From the NCBI GenBank assembly GCA_027489105.1, contig JAIYAJ010000080.1, positions 1-29,629 on the forward strand: a DNA stretch of 29,629 bases. The letters run 5' to 3'. The first letter of the stretch is position 1. The number at the start of each line of letters is the position of its first letter. The translations under genes and the position numbers were made by a program. Below the pieces are notes generated by a model. That model was not told the origin of the DNA, made no database searches, and saw only the letters and a list, made by a program, of their open reading frames with translations. This document shows, in pieces, positions 1 to 7,032 of the stretch. The DNA is from Zymomonas sp. (GTDB taxonomy: Bacteria > Pseudomonadota > Alphaproteobacteria > Sphingomonadales > Sphingomonadaceae).

Positions 1-855
1 GTCTTCGGCGCGCTCGGGCTGAGGCTGAGCGGCAGCCGGGCGCGCCTCGTGGCGACCTTTCCGGGCCTCGGCCGCGTGTTCGACCTCAGCGACGACAGCC
101 GCAGGGGCCGGCTCCGGCGCTGGCTCGTCACCCGGGCCCTGCGCCTCGGGCTCGCGCCGCGCCGCGCGACGGCGATCTTCGAGACGTCTCGCGACCGCGA
201 TGTCCTCGTCGCCCGCGGGGCGGTCGATGCGTCGCGGGTGCACCACATCGCCGGCGCCGGCGTCGATCCGTCGGTGTACCGTCCCGTGCCGCTGCCGCCC
301 GCGCCGCTGCGGATCCTGTTCGCCGGGCGCCTGCTGCGCTCAAAGGGCATCGAACTGGTTGCCGAGGCTGCGCGCCTGGCCGAACGGGCCGGGACCCCGG
401 TGGAGTTTCTCGTGGCCGGCGCGCCTCAGGCGGGCGATCCGGACGGGCTGGACGAAGCGGAGATCGGGCGCCTCGCTGCGTCGTCGCCATCCCTGACGAT
501 GCTCGGCTTCGTGCCTGCCCACGAGATGCCCGCGCTGCTCGGCAGCGTCCATGCCGTCGTGCTGCCGACGCGCTATCAGGAGGGCGTGCCGCGCATTCTG
601 ATCGAGGCAGCGGCGGTGGGACGGCCCTCGATCGTCTCGGACAATCCGGGCTGCCTCGCCTTCGTGGAGCCCGACAGGACCGGCCTCGTCCTGGCCGAGT
701 GTTCAGCCCGTGACATCGCCAAGGCTGCCAGCCGGCTGGCCGGGGACCGCGCGCTTCTCGAGCGGCTCGCGAACGGCGCGGCCGAGCGCTTTGTCGCCGG
801 CGACTTTTCGGAGCAGGCGGTGAAGGACCGCACCTTGAGGCTATACCGGCCTTGA
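1..855 (+). CDS. GT4-family glycosyltransferase, 5' end cut by window
   Basis: The reading frame is open from base 1 and has no start in the window, so the gene begins upstream; about 284 codons are visible. It is the C-terminal half of a retaining GT-B glycosyltransferase that would transfer a sugar from a nucleotide donor at the cytoplasmic face of the membrane. The segment LRILFAGRLLRSKGIELV marks the start of the donor-binding domain, and YQEGVPRILIEAAAVG carries the E-x7-E pair typical of family GT4, followed by an IVSDNPG loop. The stop TGA overlaps the TTG start of the next gene, so the two are translationally coupled, which fits a capsule, exopolysaccharide or O-antigen cluster. The acceptor and the sugar cannot be told from sequence. 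It appears to be core DNA left of the island. Confidence 0.85.
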   Translation, partial: VFGALGLRLSGSRARLVATFPGLGRVFDLSDDSRRGRLRRWLVTRALRLGLAPRRATAIFETSRDRDVLVARGAVDASRVHHIAGAGVDPSVYRPVPLPPAPLRILFAGRLLRSKGIELVAEAARLAERAGTPVEFLVAGAPQAGDPDGLDEAEIGRLAASSPSLTMLGFVPAHEMPALLGSVHAVVLPTRYQEGVPRILIEAAAVGRPSIVSDNPGCLAFVEPDRTGLVLAECSARDIAKAASRLAGDRALLERLANGAAERFVAGDFSEQAVKDRTLRLYRP

Positions 856-2075
856 CCGACGCCGCAGCCAGAGTGGCCAATGGGCCGCGCCTTAGGGACG
901 GGCTGGTCGTGACGTTCCTTCCGATCGCCGCACTTTTCGCGCTGCTCGGCCCGCAGGGGTTGAGCTGGTTGCCCGGCGTCCTGCTGGTCGCGATGATCTG
1001 GGCCGCGGGCCTGCCCGGCGGCGCTGCCGCGAACGGGCCGGAACTGGCCATCGAGACGCGCTGGCTCGTGACGCTTTCCTGCTTTCTAGGCTGGGCATTC
1101 GCGCGCGCGGCGCCGCTCGCCGGAAACCTTGCGGTGCTGGGCCTGTTCGCGTTCGCTATCGCCACGACAATCGGGTGCATCTGGTGCGCCGCGCGCATTG
1201 CGCCGGGAGGGCGGTGGTACTGGGGCTTCTTTCCGCTCATCCAGTCTCTGTCGGCCCTCGTGACGCTGGCGATGGTCTACAATCTCGTCGACCTCAGCCC
1301 GCTCGGCGGGGCGCGGTTCACGCATGACTGGCACTACAACCGGATCGCGGTCCTGACCGCGCTGATGACGCCGCTGAGCCTGTACGCTGCGGCGCGCATG
1401 CGCGTACCGCCGACCGCGCGCGCGGGGATCGTGGCCGCCGTCCTCGCGCTGGTCGCCGGCGCGGTGGCGGCATCGCAGAGCGGCTCGGCAAAGCTGGCGC
1501 TGGCTGCCATCCTCGCCGCAGTCCTCCTGTGCCTGTGGAGCCGGGAGACAACGCGGATGGGCCTGCAGCTCGCGGTGGCCGCCGCCTTCGTCGTGGTGCC
1601 GCTGGCCGTGTTCGCGCAGTACGACGCGGTCCGTCAGTCGGCGCTCTGGAACGTCAATCCCTGGACGGTCTCCGAGCGGCTCCGGATCTGGCGGGCCTCG
1701 CTCGAGCTTGCGATCCAGTCCCCCCTCTTCGGAAACGGGATCGAGCATGTCAGGGCTGCGGGCCTGCGCGACGCCGTGACCGGCCAGCCGATGACGCCCA
1801 ACCACCCGCACTCGTTCATCATCCAGTGCTGGGTCGATCTCGGCGCCATCGGCGTCGTCCTGCTGGGCTGGTGCCTGTGGAGCGTCCTCGGCAGGCTGGG
1901 GGCAGGGCGCGCCGACGCGGCGCGGATGAACCTGCCGCTCGCAGCGGGCTCGCTTGCCGTGTGGGCCGTATCCCACGGCATGTGGCAGAGCTGGTACGTG
2001 GGCCTCGTCGGCATCGTGGCGAGCCTGCACGCCGTCGCTGTGAGCCGGGCCGCCGCCGAGGATGCCGCGGGCTAG
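852..2075 (+). CDS. O-antigen ligase / Wzy polymerase-like membrane protein
   Basis: This 407-residue protein is almost entirely hydrophobic segments (roughly 10-12 membrane helices) with a longer polar stretch around residues 250-320. That stretch contains SERLRIWRASLELAIQSPLFGNGIEHV and then NHPHSFIIQCWVDLGAIG, the pattern of the Wzy_C/O-antigen ligase family (a G-x-G loop, then a P-H-S/N-x-x-x-x dyad before an E/D-L-G helix). Such proteins polymerise undecaprenyl-linked glycan repeats or ligate them to lipid A core in the inner membrane. The start is a TTG overlapping the stop of the upstream glycosyltransferase (TTGA), which supports co-transcription. Polymerase and ligase cannot be separated by sequence alone. 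It is the last recognisable core gene before the island. Confidence 0.8.
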   Translation: MTDAAARVANGPRLRDGLVVTFLPIAALFALLGPQGLSWLPGVLLVAMIWAAGLPGGAAANGPELAIETRWLVTLSCFLGWAFARAAPLAGNLAVLGLFAFAIATTIGCIWCAARIAPGGRWYWGFFPLIQSLSALVTLAMVYNLVDLSPLGGARFTHDWHYNRIAVLTALMTPLSLYAAARMRVPPTARAGIVAAVLALVAGAVAASQSGSAKLALAAILAAVLLCLWSRETTRMGLQLAVAAAFVVVPLAVFAQYDAVRQSALWNVNPWTVSERLRIWRASLELAIQSPLFGNGIEHVRAAGLRDAVTGQPMTPNHPHSFIIQCWVDLGAIGVVLLGWCLWSVLGRLGAGRADAARMNLPLAAGSLAVWAVSHGMWQSWYVGLVGIVASLHAVAVSRAAAEDAAG

Positions 2076-2221
2076 GGGACAGCCGGAAGCCGGGCGAAAG
2101 GTGGCTGCGGTTTCTTGAAACCTATCGGAATCTCTGCATTTCGCCCAGCCCGGAATTCCTGCGCACGCTCGCCTGGATGCGCGACATTCAGGCCATTCTG
2201 AAGCCCCGCCAAACATCGAAT

Positions 2222-2276
2222 GTTTAGATATCAGTTGACAGGCCTGCAGGCTTCGGGTGTATAGTCATCCCTAAAC
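2222..2276 (+). promoter_or_regulatory. Promoter of the XRE repressor with two overlapping operator-like dyads
   Basis: A consensus -35 TTGACA lies at 2235-2240. Either TGTATA (2258-2263, 17-bp spacer) or TATAGT (2260-2265, 19-bp spacer) serves as -10, about 30-40 bp before the XRE start codon. GTATAG-N6-CTAAAC at 2259-2276 overlaps the -10 and matches the dyad GTTTAG-N6-CTAAAC at 11 of 12 positions. A weaker copy at 2222-2239 has a perfect left half GTTTAG followed by GTTGAC and overlaps the -35. The same dyad recurs at 3479 and 23318. The placement is that of autoregulation by a phage-type repressor; binding itself is inferred. Confidence 0.65.
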
Positions 2277-2296
2277 AGGCAGCGGGAGTGGCAGGC

Positions 2297-2656
2297 ATGT
2301 CCACGGAACGGTTCGGCGAGTTCGTACGCCGGGAACGCGAAGCGCGGGAGATCGGGCTCCGCGAAATGGCGAAAATGATCGGCGTCAGCCCGACTTATCT
2401 TTCCAAGGTCGAGCGCGACGAATTTCCGCCGCCCGCCGAGGACAAGGTCAAGGCGATCGCGCAGGTGATCGCCTGCGACGTCGACGAACTTCTTGCCCGC
2501 GCCGGCAAGGTTGCCTCGGACCTCTCCGACATCATCAAGCAGCAGCCGCGCGAGCTCGCGGCGCTGCTGCGGACCACCAAAGGGCTCTCTGCCGAGGACG
2601 TGCTGAAGCTCGCCCGCCAGGCGCGGCGCGCGCAGGACAAGTGGCGGTCGGCATAG
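2297..2656 (+). CDS. XRE-family repressor (ImmR-like), left end of island
   Basis: A 119-residue DNA-binding protein. Residues about 4-58 form a Cro/C1-type helix-turn-helix (RERE-x-GLREMAKMIGVSPTYLSKVERDEFPPP), followed by a helical C-terminal part (LSDIIKQQPRELAALLRTTKGLSAEDVLKLARQA) that probably dimerises. The ATG at 2297 is preferred over the in-frame GTG at 2288 because GGGAG at 2284-2288 is then a well-spaced ribosome binding site. An ImmA-type protease gene follows 37 bp downstream, the usual pairing for ICE and prophage repressors that are inactivated by proteolysis. Dyads overlapping its own promoter suggest autoregulation, and matching dyads lie before the accessory gene run at 3484 and before the recombinase. 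The name ImmR is by analogy only. Confidence 0.85.
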   Translation: MSTERFGEFVRREREAREIGLREMAKMIGVSPTYLSKVERDEFPPPAEDKVKAIAQVIACDVDELLARAGKVASDLSDIIKQQPRELAALLRTTKGLSAEDVLKLARQARRAQDKWRSA

Positions 2657-2693
2657 CCGGACTTTCGAAGATGCAGATGAGGATGAAGGCGAA

Positions 2694-3458
2694 ATGACCC
2701 TCTTGGTCTCCTACATGCCCGAAAGCAGGATCGAGACGGATGCCGAGGCGTTGCTCGACGAATTCGCCGAGGCAACCGCAATGGCTCTCACGGCTCCGGT
2801 GCCGATTGACGACATTGTCGAGAAACATCTGAAGCTTGGGATCGAATTCGACGACCTGCACCGCCGATTTGGTGCGCCGAACTCGGTCCTTGCCCAAGGG
2901 CCGGATATCATTGGCGCGATTTTCCTTTCGCAGCGCCGGATCGTGGTCGACGAATTCCTTGACCCGGACGCCGACCCCTCAATGGAAGGCCGCTATCGGT
3001 TCACGGTCGCGCATGAAGTTGGGCATTGGCGGCTTCATCGCGGGCTGATGGGGAAGGACATTGGCGACGTGCCGGTCAAGGATAGTCCGCAGGCGATGGT
3101 GATCTGCCGAACCAGCGAGGCCAAGGCCAGGATAGAGCTTCAGGCGGATATCTTCGCCTCCTGTTTGCTGATGCCGCGACGATTGGTTCAAGCTGCCTGG
3201 AACGCCGTTTTCGCAGATGGCCGACCGCGAGCCCTCAGGTCCTCGATACGCTTGGGCCTAGAAGCCGTGCCGATCGAGGACCATCGGCCGGATCTCGACA
3301 ACGCTGAAGCATCGGAAACAAGCTTGCTGGATCGGTTTGTCGATCCGTTTGCGCGACAGTTCGCAGTGTCACCGAAAGCGATGCGGGTTCGGCTGGAACG
3401 GCTCGGGCTTGTTTTGCGCGGCGTCACTTCGCAGAGCGTTGCCGGACATCGAACATAG
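2694..3458 (+). CDS. ImmA/IrrE-family zinc metallopeptidase
   Basis: A 254-residue protein with the zinc-protease signature FTVAHEVGHWRLHRG, in which H107-E-x-x-H111 supply two zinc ligands and the catalytic glutamate. The downstream RIELQADIFASCLLMPR helix (about 147-163) supplies the remaining acidic ligand, as in ImmA/IrrE (M78, formerly DUF955). Family members cleave a partner XRE repressor to derepress a mobile element or stress regulon; the partner here is almost certainly the repressor encoded immediately upstream. The start ATG at 2694 has AAGG 6-9 bases ahead. The C-terminal 80 residues (LLDRFVDPFARQFAVSPKAMRVRLERLGLV) look like the usual helical tail that senses the signal. What triggers it is unknown. 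Confidence 0.88.
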   Translation: MTLLVSYMPESRIETDAEALLDEFAEATAMALTAPVPIDDIVEKHLKLGIEFDDLHRRFGAPNSVLAQGPDIIGAIFLSQRRIVVDEFLDPDADPSMEGRYRFTVAHEVGHWRLHRGLMGKDIGDVPVKDSPQAMVICRTSEAKARIELQADIFASCLLMPRRLVQAAWNAVFADGRPRALRSSIRLGLEAVPIEDHRPDLDNAEASETSLLDRFVDPFARQFAVSPKAMRVRLERLGLVLRGVTSQSVAGHRT

Positions 3459-3478
3459 GCCCCTTTTTCGAGGAGATC

Positions 3479-3496
3479 GTTTAGTGTCACCTGAAC
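3479..3496 (+). promoter_or_regulatory. GTTTAG-N6-CTGAAC operator-like dyad
   Basis: GTTTAG-TGTCAC-CTGAAC matches the dyad found at the XRE promoter and before the recombinase at 11 of 12 arm positions. It lies between the metallopeptidase gene and the first small accessory gene and overlaps that gene's GTG start codon, so repressor bound here could block transcription or its elongation into the replication genes. Binding is inferred. Confidence 0.5.
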
Positions 3497-3753
3497 GTAT
3501 GGAAATCATGCAACCTGGATCGTCTGAGGCCGCTTTTGAGACGCGGGATTTCTATCTCGCCTGCTTCCTGCGCTGTGCCGGATACCCGCTTCTGGGGCTT
3601 CGTGACGAAGGCAGGCGAAAGGTGTTCGTCTTTCGCGATCAGCGCGCGCGCCGTGACGACGTGATCGCCTTCTATGGCGATACGGCAACGGTGAGGCCGC
3701 AGGCTTTCGCAGCGGCAATCAAGGACATGAAGGGGCTTCTCCACAATGGCTGA
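3484..3753 (+). CDS. Small DUF5659-like mobile-element protein
   Basis: An 89-residue protein starting at GTG 3484, with GAGGAGA at 3470-3476 as a strong ribosome binding site; the frame is open further upstream but that part overlaps the metallopeptidase gene. The pattern F-x-T-x-D-F-Y-L-A-C-F-L-R-x-x-G-Y, then RRKVFVFRD, then a final AAIKDMKGLL helix, resembles DUF5659, a family of short proteins near replication genes of phages and integrative elements. The function is unknown; the family may be a small replication accessory or recognition protein. Its stop overlaps the start of the next gene by 8 bp, so the two are probably translated together. Family assignment is from memory of the pattern, with moderate confidence. 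Confidence 0.7.
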   Translation: MSPERMEIMQPGSSEAAFETRDFYLACFLRCAGYPLLGLRDEGRRKVFVFRDQRARRDDVIAFYGDTATVRPQAFAAAIKDMKGLLHNG

Positions 3754-3967
3754 GAACATTTCGCAGGTCGCAAAGCCATCGCAACGGGAAGGCCAGGCGC
3801 GCGAGGCCCTGCAACGCATCGAGGCGCTGGTCATCGACGGCCTGCGCCATGGCCATTTCGAGTACACGCTTGCCTGCGAGATCGGATCGGGCGGGAAGCG
3901 GCAGCTCGTGATCCGCGCCGGCAAGAGTCACAAGTTTCTGATCACGCCTGAGGAAATCCAGCGCTGA
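3746..3967 (+). CDS. Small conserved-hypothetical protein of the replication region
   Basis: A 73-residue protein overlapping the preceding gene by 8 bp. It has an amphipathic N-terminal helix (REGQAREALQRIEALVIDGLRHGHFEYTLACEI) and a C-terminal strand-turn-strand (KRQLVIRAGKSHKFLITPEEI). Proteins of this look travel with DUF5659 and P4-type primase genes in alphaproteobacterial integrative elements, but I know no function. Coding is supported by the overlap, GC-rich third positions and lack of an alternative frame. The following 123 bp up to 4090 show no clear gene. Confidence 0.6.
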   Translation: MAENISQVAKPSQREGQAREALQRIEALVIDGLRHGHFEYTLACEIGSGGKRQLVIRAGKSHKFLITPEEIQR

Positions 3968-4090
3968 TGCTGTCTTGGCGATCCTCGCCATGAGGACGCC
4001 CTCACTTTGCACCGCGATCGACGTTATCGGCGCCACACCGAAGCGGTTGATCAGGGACGCGGCGCCGAAAACGGCCTCGCGATATGAACC

Positions 4091-4312
4091 ATGGCAACGC
4101 TTCGACAATCGCCCGACGACCAGATCGGGCCTGCGCTGACCTTCTGGCAGCCGCGCAGTTCAAGGACTCTCAAACCAGAGGATGGCCGCGAGATCCTCGA
4201 CAATCTCAAAGGCTTCTTCTCGGTCCTGGCTGAATGGCAGCGTTCGGAAGCCGAGCAAGCTCGCGCCGAATCTGCCGCCGCGACGACCACGGAGACGCCC
4301 GATGAGCATTGA
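4091..4312 (+). CDS. Small hypothetical protein upstream of the primase
   Basis: A 73-residue acidic protein (PEDGREILDNLKGFFSVLAEWQRSEAEQARAESAAATTTET) with one predicted long helix and a low-complexity tail. It ends 11 bp inside the primase gene (ATG 4302), a coupling typical of this island. No strong ribosome binding site is visible before ATG 4091. I do not recognise the family; a role as a small partner of the primase is possible from position only. Confidence 0.5.
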   Translation: MATLRQSPDDQIGPALTFWQPRSSRTLKPEDGREILDNLKGFFSVLAEWQRSEAEQARAESAAATTTETPDEH

Positions 4313-5186
4313 AGATGATATCCTCTCGCAGGCGTTGACCTACGCCCGGATGGGCTTCGCAGTCCTGCCGGTCCATCGGCCGATCATGGAAGCCGGTGCA
4401 AGGGTTTGCGCATGCGGAAAGCTACACTGCGCTTCTCCTGCGAAGCACCCGGTTGGGCGACTGGTGCCGCGCGGTGCGCTGCAAGCTTCGAAGGACGCTC
4501 GGCAGCTGACCGAATGGTTCGTGGGGACGAGGCACAACATCGGCATCGCTACCGGCGAAGTCAGTAACCTCATCGTGCTCGATATCGATCCACGGCACGG
4601 CGGCGATGCCACGCTTGCGTGCTTCGAGCGGTTGCAGGGGAAACTGCCGCCGACGGTTCGCTTCAAGACGGGCGGAGGCGGACAGCATATCCTGTTCCGG
4701 CACCCAGGCGGCTACAATCCGAACAGTGCAGGCAAGATCGGTCCTGGTGTCGATGTCCGAGGTGACGGTGGCTACATCGTCGCGCCACCCTCGGAACACA
4801 TTAGCGGCGGGCGTTATGAGGTGGATAGTCGCTTTTGCTTCGAAGTAACGCGTATCGCCGACATGCCGGAAATTCTCAAAGCGGTTGTGACCTTGCCGAC
4901 CCGCAAGCCGCGCAGTCGCAAGGATGCTGCCGAGAAGCATTCGGCCTGGCGCGAGGCCCTGAGCGGCCAGGTTTCCGAAGGACGTCGAAATGAGTCCATC
5001 GCGCGGCTTGCCGGCCTTCTGCTGGGGCGTGGGCTCGATCCGCATGTGAGCCTCGACATCCTCCTGGCTTATAACGACGCCCGGCTGGCGCCGCCGCTCA
5101 ATCCTCATGAGGTAATCGCCACTGTCGCGAGCATTGCATCGCGCGAGGGTCGTGAGAGAAACCGCCGGGAGAACAGCGGTGGATGA
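4302..5186 (+). CDS. Bifunctional primase/polymerase (Prim-Pol, AEP) with PriCT-like tail
   Basis: A 294-residue primase starting at ATG 4302, not at the upstream out-of-context ATG 4182. Residues about 8-210 form the archaeo-eukaryotic primase (Prim-Pol) fold: LTYARMGFAVLPV; a Cys-rich insert CACGKLHCASPAKHP (C36, C38, C43); NIGIATGEVSNLIVLDIDPRHGG with the metal-binding D94-x-D96; and GGGGQHILFR with the nucleotide-binding H129. Residues about 230-290 (EGRRNESIARLAGLLLGRGLDP...NPHEVIATVASIASRE) resemble the PriCT helical domain that links primase to helicase. It would synthesise primers for replication of the excised element. Its stop overlaps the GTG start of the helicase gene by 8 bp. All visible active-site residues are present, so this half of the replication module looks intact. 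Confidence 0.88.
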   Translation: MSIEDDILSQALTYARMGFAVLPVHRPIMEAGARVCACGKLHCASPAKHPVGRLVPRGALQASKDARQLTEWFVGTRHNIGIATGEVSNLIVLDIDPRHGGDATLACFERLQGKLPPTVRFKTGGGGQHILFRHPGGYNPNSAGKIGPGVDVRGDGGYIVAPPSEHISGGRYEVDSRFCFEVTRIADMPEILKAVVTLPTRKPRSRKDAAEKHSAWREALSGQVSEGRRNESIARLAGLLLGRGLDPHVSLDILLAYNDARLAPPLNPHEVIATVASIASREGRERNRRENSGG

Positions 5187-6576
5187 TCCGCATCAACTCC
5201 TCGATGACCTGATCCGGCGCAACCTCCCCTCGGGGATGCCGGACGCAGATCATCCTGCACGGTATGCGGACGACACGCTCGCGCTCGGTTTCACGGAACG
5301 CCACGGCAGCGATCTTCGCTACGTGGCCGTCTAGGGCCGGTGGTTGATCTGGAATGGCCGGCGCTGGGCGAGCGACGAGACGCAACGCGCTGTCGAGCTA
5401 GCGCGGGAGGTCGGGCGTGAGGCCTCGATCGAAGTCCTTGCGAGCAAAGGATCGATGCGCCTCGCCGCGTCGGTCGCCAGCGCCAAGACAATCGGCGCGA
5501 TTGAGCGGCTTGCCCGCGCCGATCATCGGCACGCCGCAACCGTTGACGAGTGGGATCGTGATCCCTGGCTGCTGAATACGCCCAACGAGACGGTCGACTT
5601 GCGCACCGGCAAGGGGCGCGCTCATGATCGGGACGACCGGATCACCAAGATGACGGCGGTCACGCCGGCTGGGGCCTGCCCGCTCTGGCTGTCGGTACTG
5701 GATCGCATCTTCAAGGGTGATGCCGAACTGATCGCGTTCGTCCAAAGGATGTTCGGCTACACGCTGACGGGCTCGATCAGGGATCACGCGCTGTTCTTCC
5801 TTCACGGGAGCGGCGGCAATGGCAAAGGCGTGCTGCTGAACACGTGGAGTTCGATCCTTGGCGACTATGCCGTTACGGCCGCCATGGAGACTTTCACCGC
5901 CAGCCAGGGCGAGCGGCACCCGACAGACCTCGCCATGCTGCGCGGTGCGCGTGTGGTGATGGCGCAGGAGACAGAGGAAGGCCAACGGTGGGCGGAGGCC
6001 CGCATCAAGGCGCTGACAGGTGGTGATCCGATCAGCGCGCGCTTCATGCGGCAGGACTTCTTCACTTTCACGCCGAACTTCAAGCTCGTGATCGCGGGGA
6101 ACCACAAGCCATCCCTTCGATCGGTCGACGAAGCGGTGAAGCGGCGCTTCAACCTGATCCCTTTCACGGAAACTATCCCCGAAAGCGAACGCGACCCAAA
6201 GCTTGCGGAGAAGCTGCGGGAGGAATGGCCGGGCATTCTCGCCTGGGGCATTGCCGGTTGCCTCGAATGGCAGCGCATCGGCCTTGCTCCGCCGCCTTCG
6301 GTCAGGGCGGCGACCGAGAACTATCTCTCGGATGAAGACACTATCGGCCAATTCCTGATCGAGCGCTGCGCGCTGGGGGACGCCACGGCGTCAACCGAGG
6401 TGAAGCTGTTGTTCGCGGCATGGACGGAATGGTCGGGCGCGGCGGGCGAAGGCGCTATGTCGGTCAAGCGCTTCTCGCAGGCGCTGGCCAATCGCGGATT
6501 GCACCGCGGCAAGCACCATACGACAAGGCGGGCGGTCTTCGAGGGCGTGAGGCTTCTTTCAGGAATGGCGCCTTGA
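5179..6576 (+). pseudogene. P4-type SF3 helicase (D5/DUF5906-like) interrupted by an in-frame TAG
   Basis: A 466-codon frame beginning at GTG 5179, overlapping the primase, and ending at 6576. It is broken at 5332-5334 by TAG inside LRYVAV-stop-GRWLIWNGRRW. Both parts are in the same frame and join without a gap, and homologues as I recall them read Y-V-A-A-W-G-R-W-L, so the amber most likely replaces a TGG tryptophan codon. The downstream part keeps Walker A GSGGNGKG (5806-5829), VVMAQETEEG as Walker B region and KLVIAGNHKP as motif C of superfamily 3 helicases. A reinitiated product from TTG 5344 would hold the whole ATPase domain but lack the N-terminal 54 residues. Either a nonsense mutation that cripples replication, a suppressed amber or a sequencing error. 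Confidence 0.82.
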
Positions 6577-6690
6577 GGTTCCGAAATCTTCGGTTTTGGC
6601 GTCTTGAGGCCCCAAGTCTTGAATTTTTAGGATTTCTCTGTTAGGTGTCTCAAGGTGCCAAAACTTTCGCTTATGGAGCCTTGAGACGCC
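6567..6690 (+). promoter_or_regulatory. Four-operator control region of hipBA
   Basis: Four 16-bp sites share the form GGNGYC-N4-GRNNCC: 6567-6582 GGCGCCTTGAGGTTCC, 6598-6613 GGCGTCTTGAGGCCCC, 6644-6659 GGTGTCTCAAGGTGCC (inverted centre) and 6675-6690 GGAGCCTTGAGACGCC, which abuts the hipB ATG. Sites 1-2 and 3-4 are each 31 bp apart (about three helical turns) and the middle gap is 46 bp. Site 1 overlaps the helicase stop. E. coli HipB also binds four operators, with a different sequence (TATCC-N8-GGATA), so cooperative autoregulation by HipB-HipA is the likely meaning. The intervening DNA is AT-rich and must hold the promoter. Confidence 0.7.
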
Positions 6691-7032
6691 ATGGCTGCCC
6701 GCAACCCCTTGCTTGCCGCACCACCCTATGAGGTCGAGCAGGCGCTGAAGACCCTCGGGGCGAACATCCGCACGGCGCGGCTGCGGCGCAACCTCTCCAT
6801 TGCCGAGGTCGCGGCCAAGATTGGCGTTGACCGGCATGTGGTCGGCGATGCCGAACGTGGCAAGCCATCGACGGGGATCGCCATCTATGCCGGTCTGCTC
6901 TGGGCCATGGGGTTGGCCGATCAGCTGGGCCGTGTCGCCGATCCGCTGAGCGATGAGGAGGGCCTGACGCTGGCCAAGGCGCAGGGCCGCGACAAGGCCG
7001 GTGGCCGGAAGGCGCTCGACAATGATTTCTAG
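6691..7032 (+). CDS. hipB: HipB-like XRE antitoxin
   Basis: A 113-residue protein with a Cro/C1-type helix-turn-helix at about residues 20-75 (LGANIRTARLRRNLSIAEVAAKIGVDRHVVGDAERGKPSTGIAIYAGLLWAMG) and a C-terminal tail (SDEEGLTLAKAQGRDKAGGRKAL) of the kind that contacts HipA. HipB binds and neutralises HipA and represses the operon. The gene starts directly at the end of the fourth operator copy and overlaps hipA by 11 bp. N-terminal extension PLLAAPPYEVEQALKT precedes the HTH as in many alphaproteobacterial HipB proteins. The assignment rests on the adjacent HipA kinase. Confidence 0.87.
   Translation: MAARNPLLAAPPYEVEQALKTLGANIRTARLRRNLSIAEVAAKIGVDRHVVGDAERGKPSTGIAIYAGLLWAMGLADQLGRVADPLSDEEGLTLAKAQGRDKAGGRKALDNDF

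Noticed and set aside
128..2216. Long minus-strand open frames opposite the glycosyltransferase and wzy-like genes (370 and 376 codons)
   Set aside because: They are rich in Arg, Pro and Ala with no domain, a pattern of antisense frames in GC-rich DNA, and the plus-strand genes have clear motifs.
2076..2290. Left attachment copy of tRNA-Gln for the large island
   Set aside because: I looked for the T-arm and acceptor sequence on both strands and saw no convincing copy, so the left boundary is not called.
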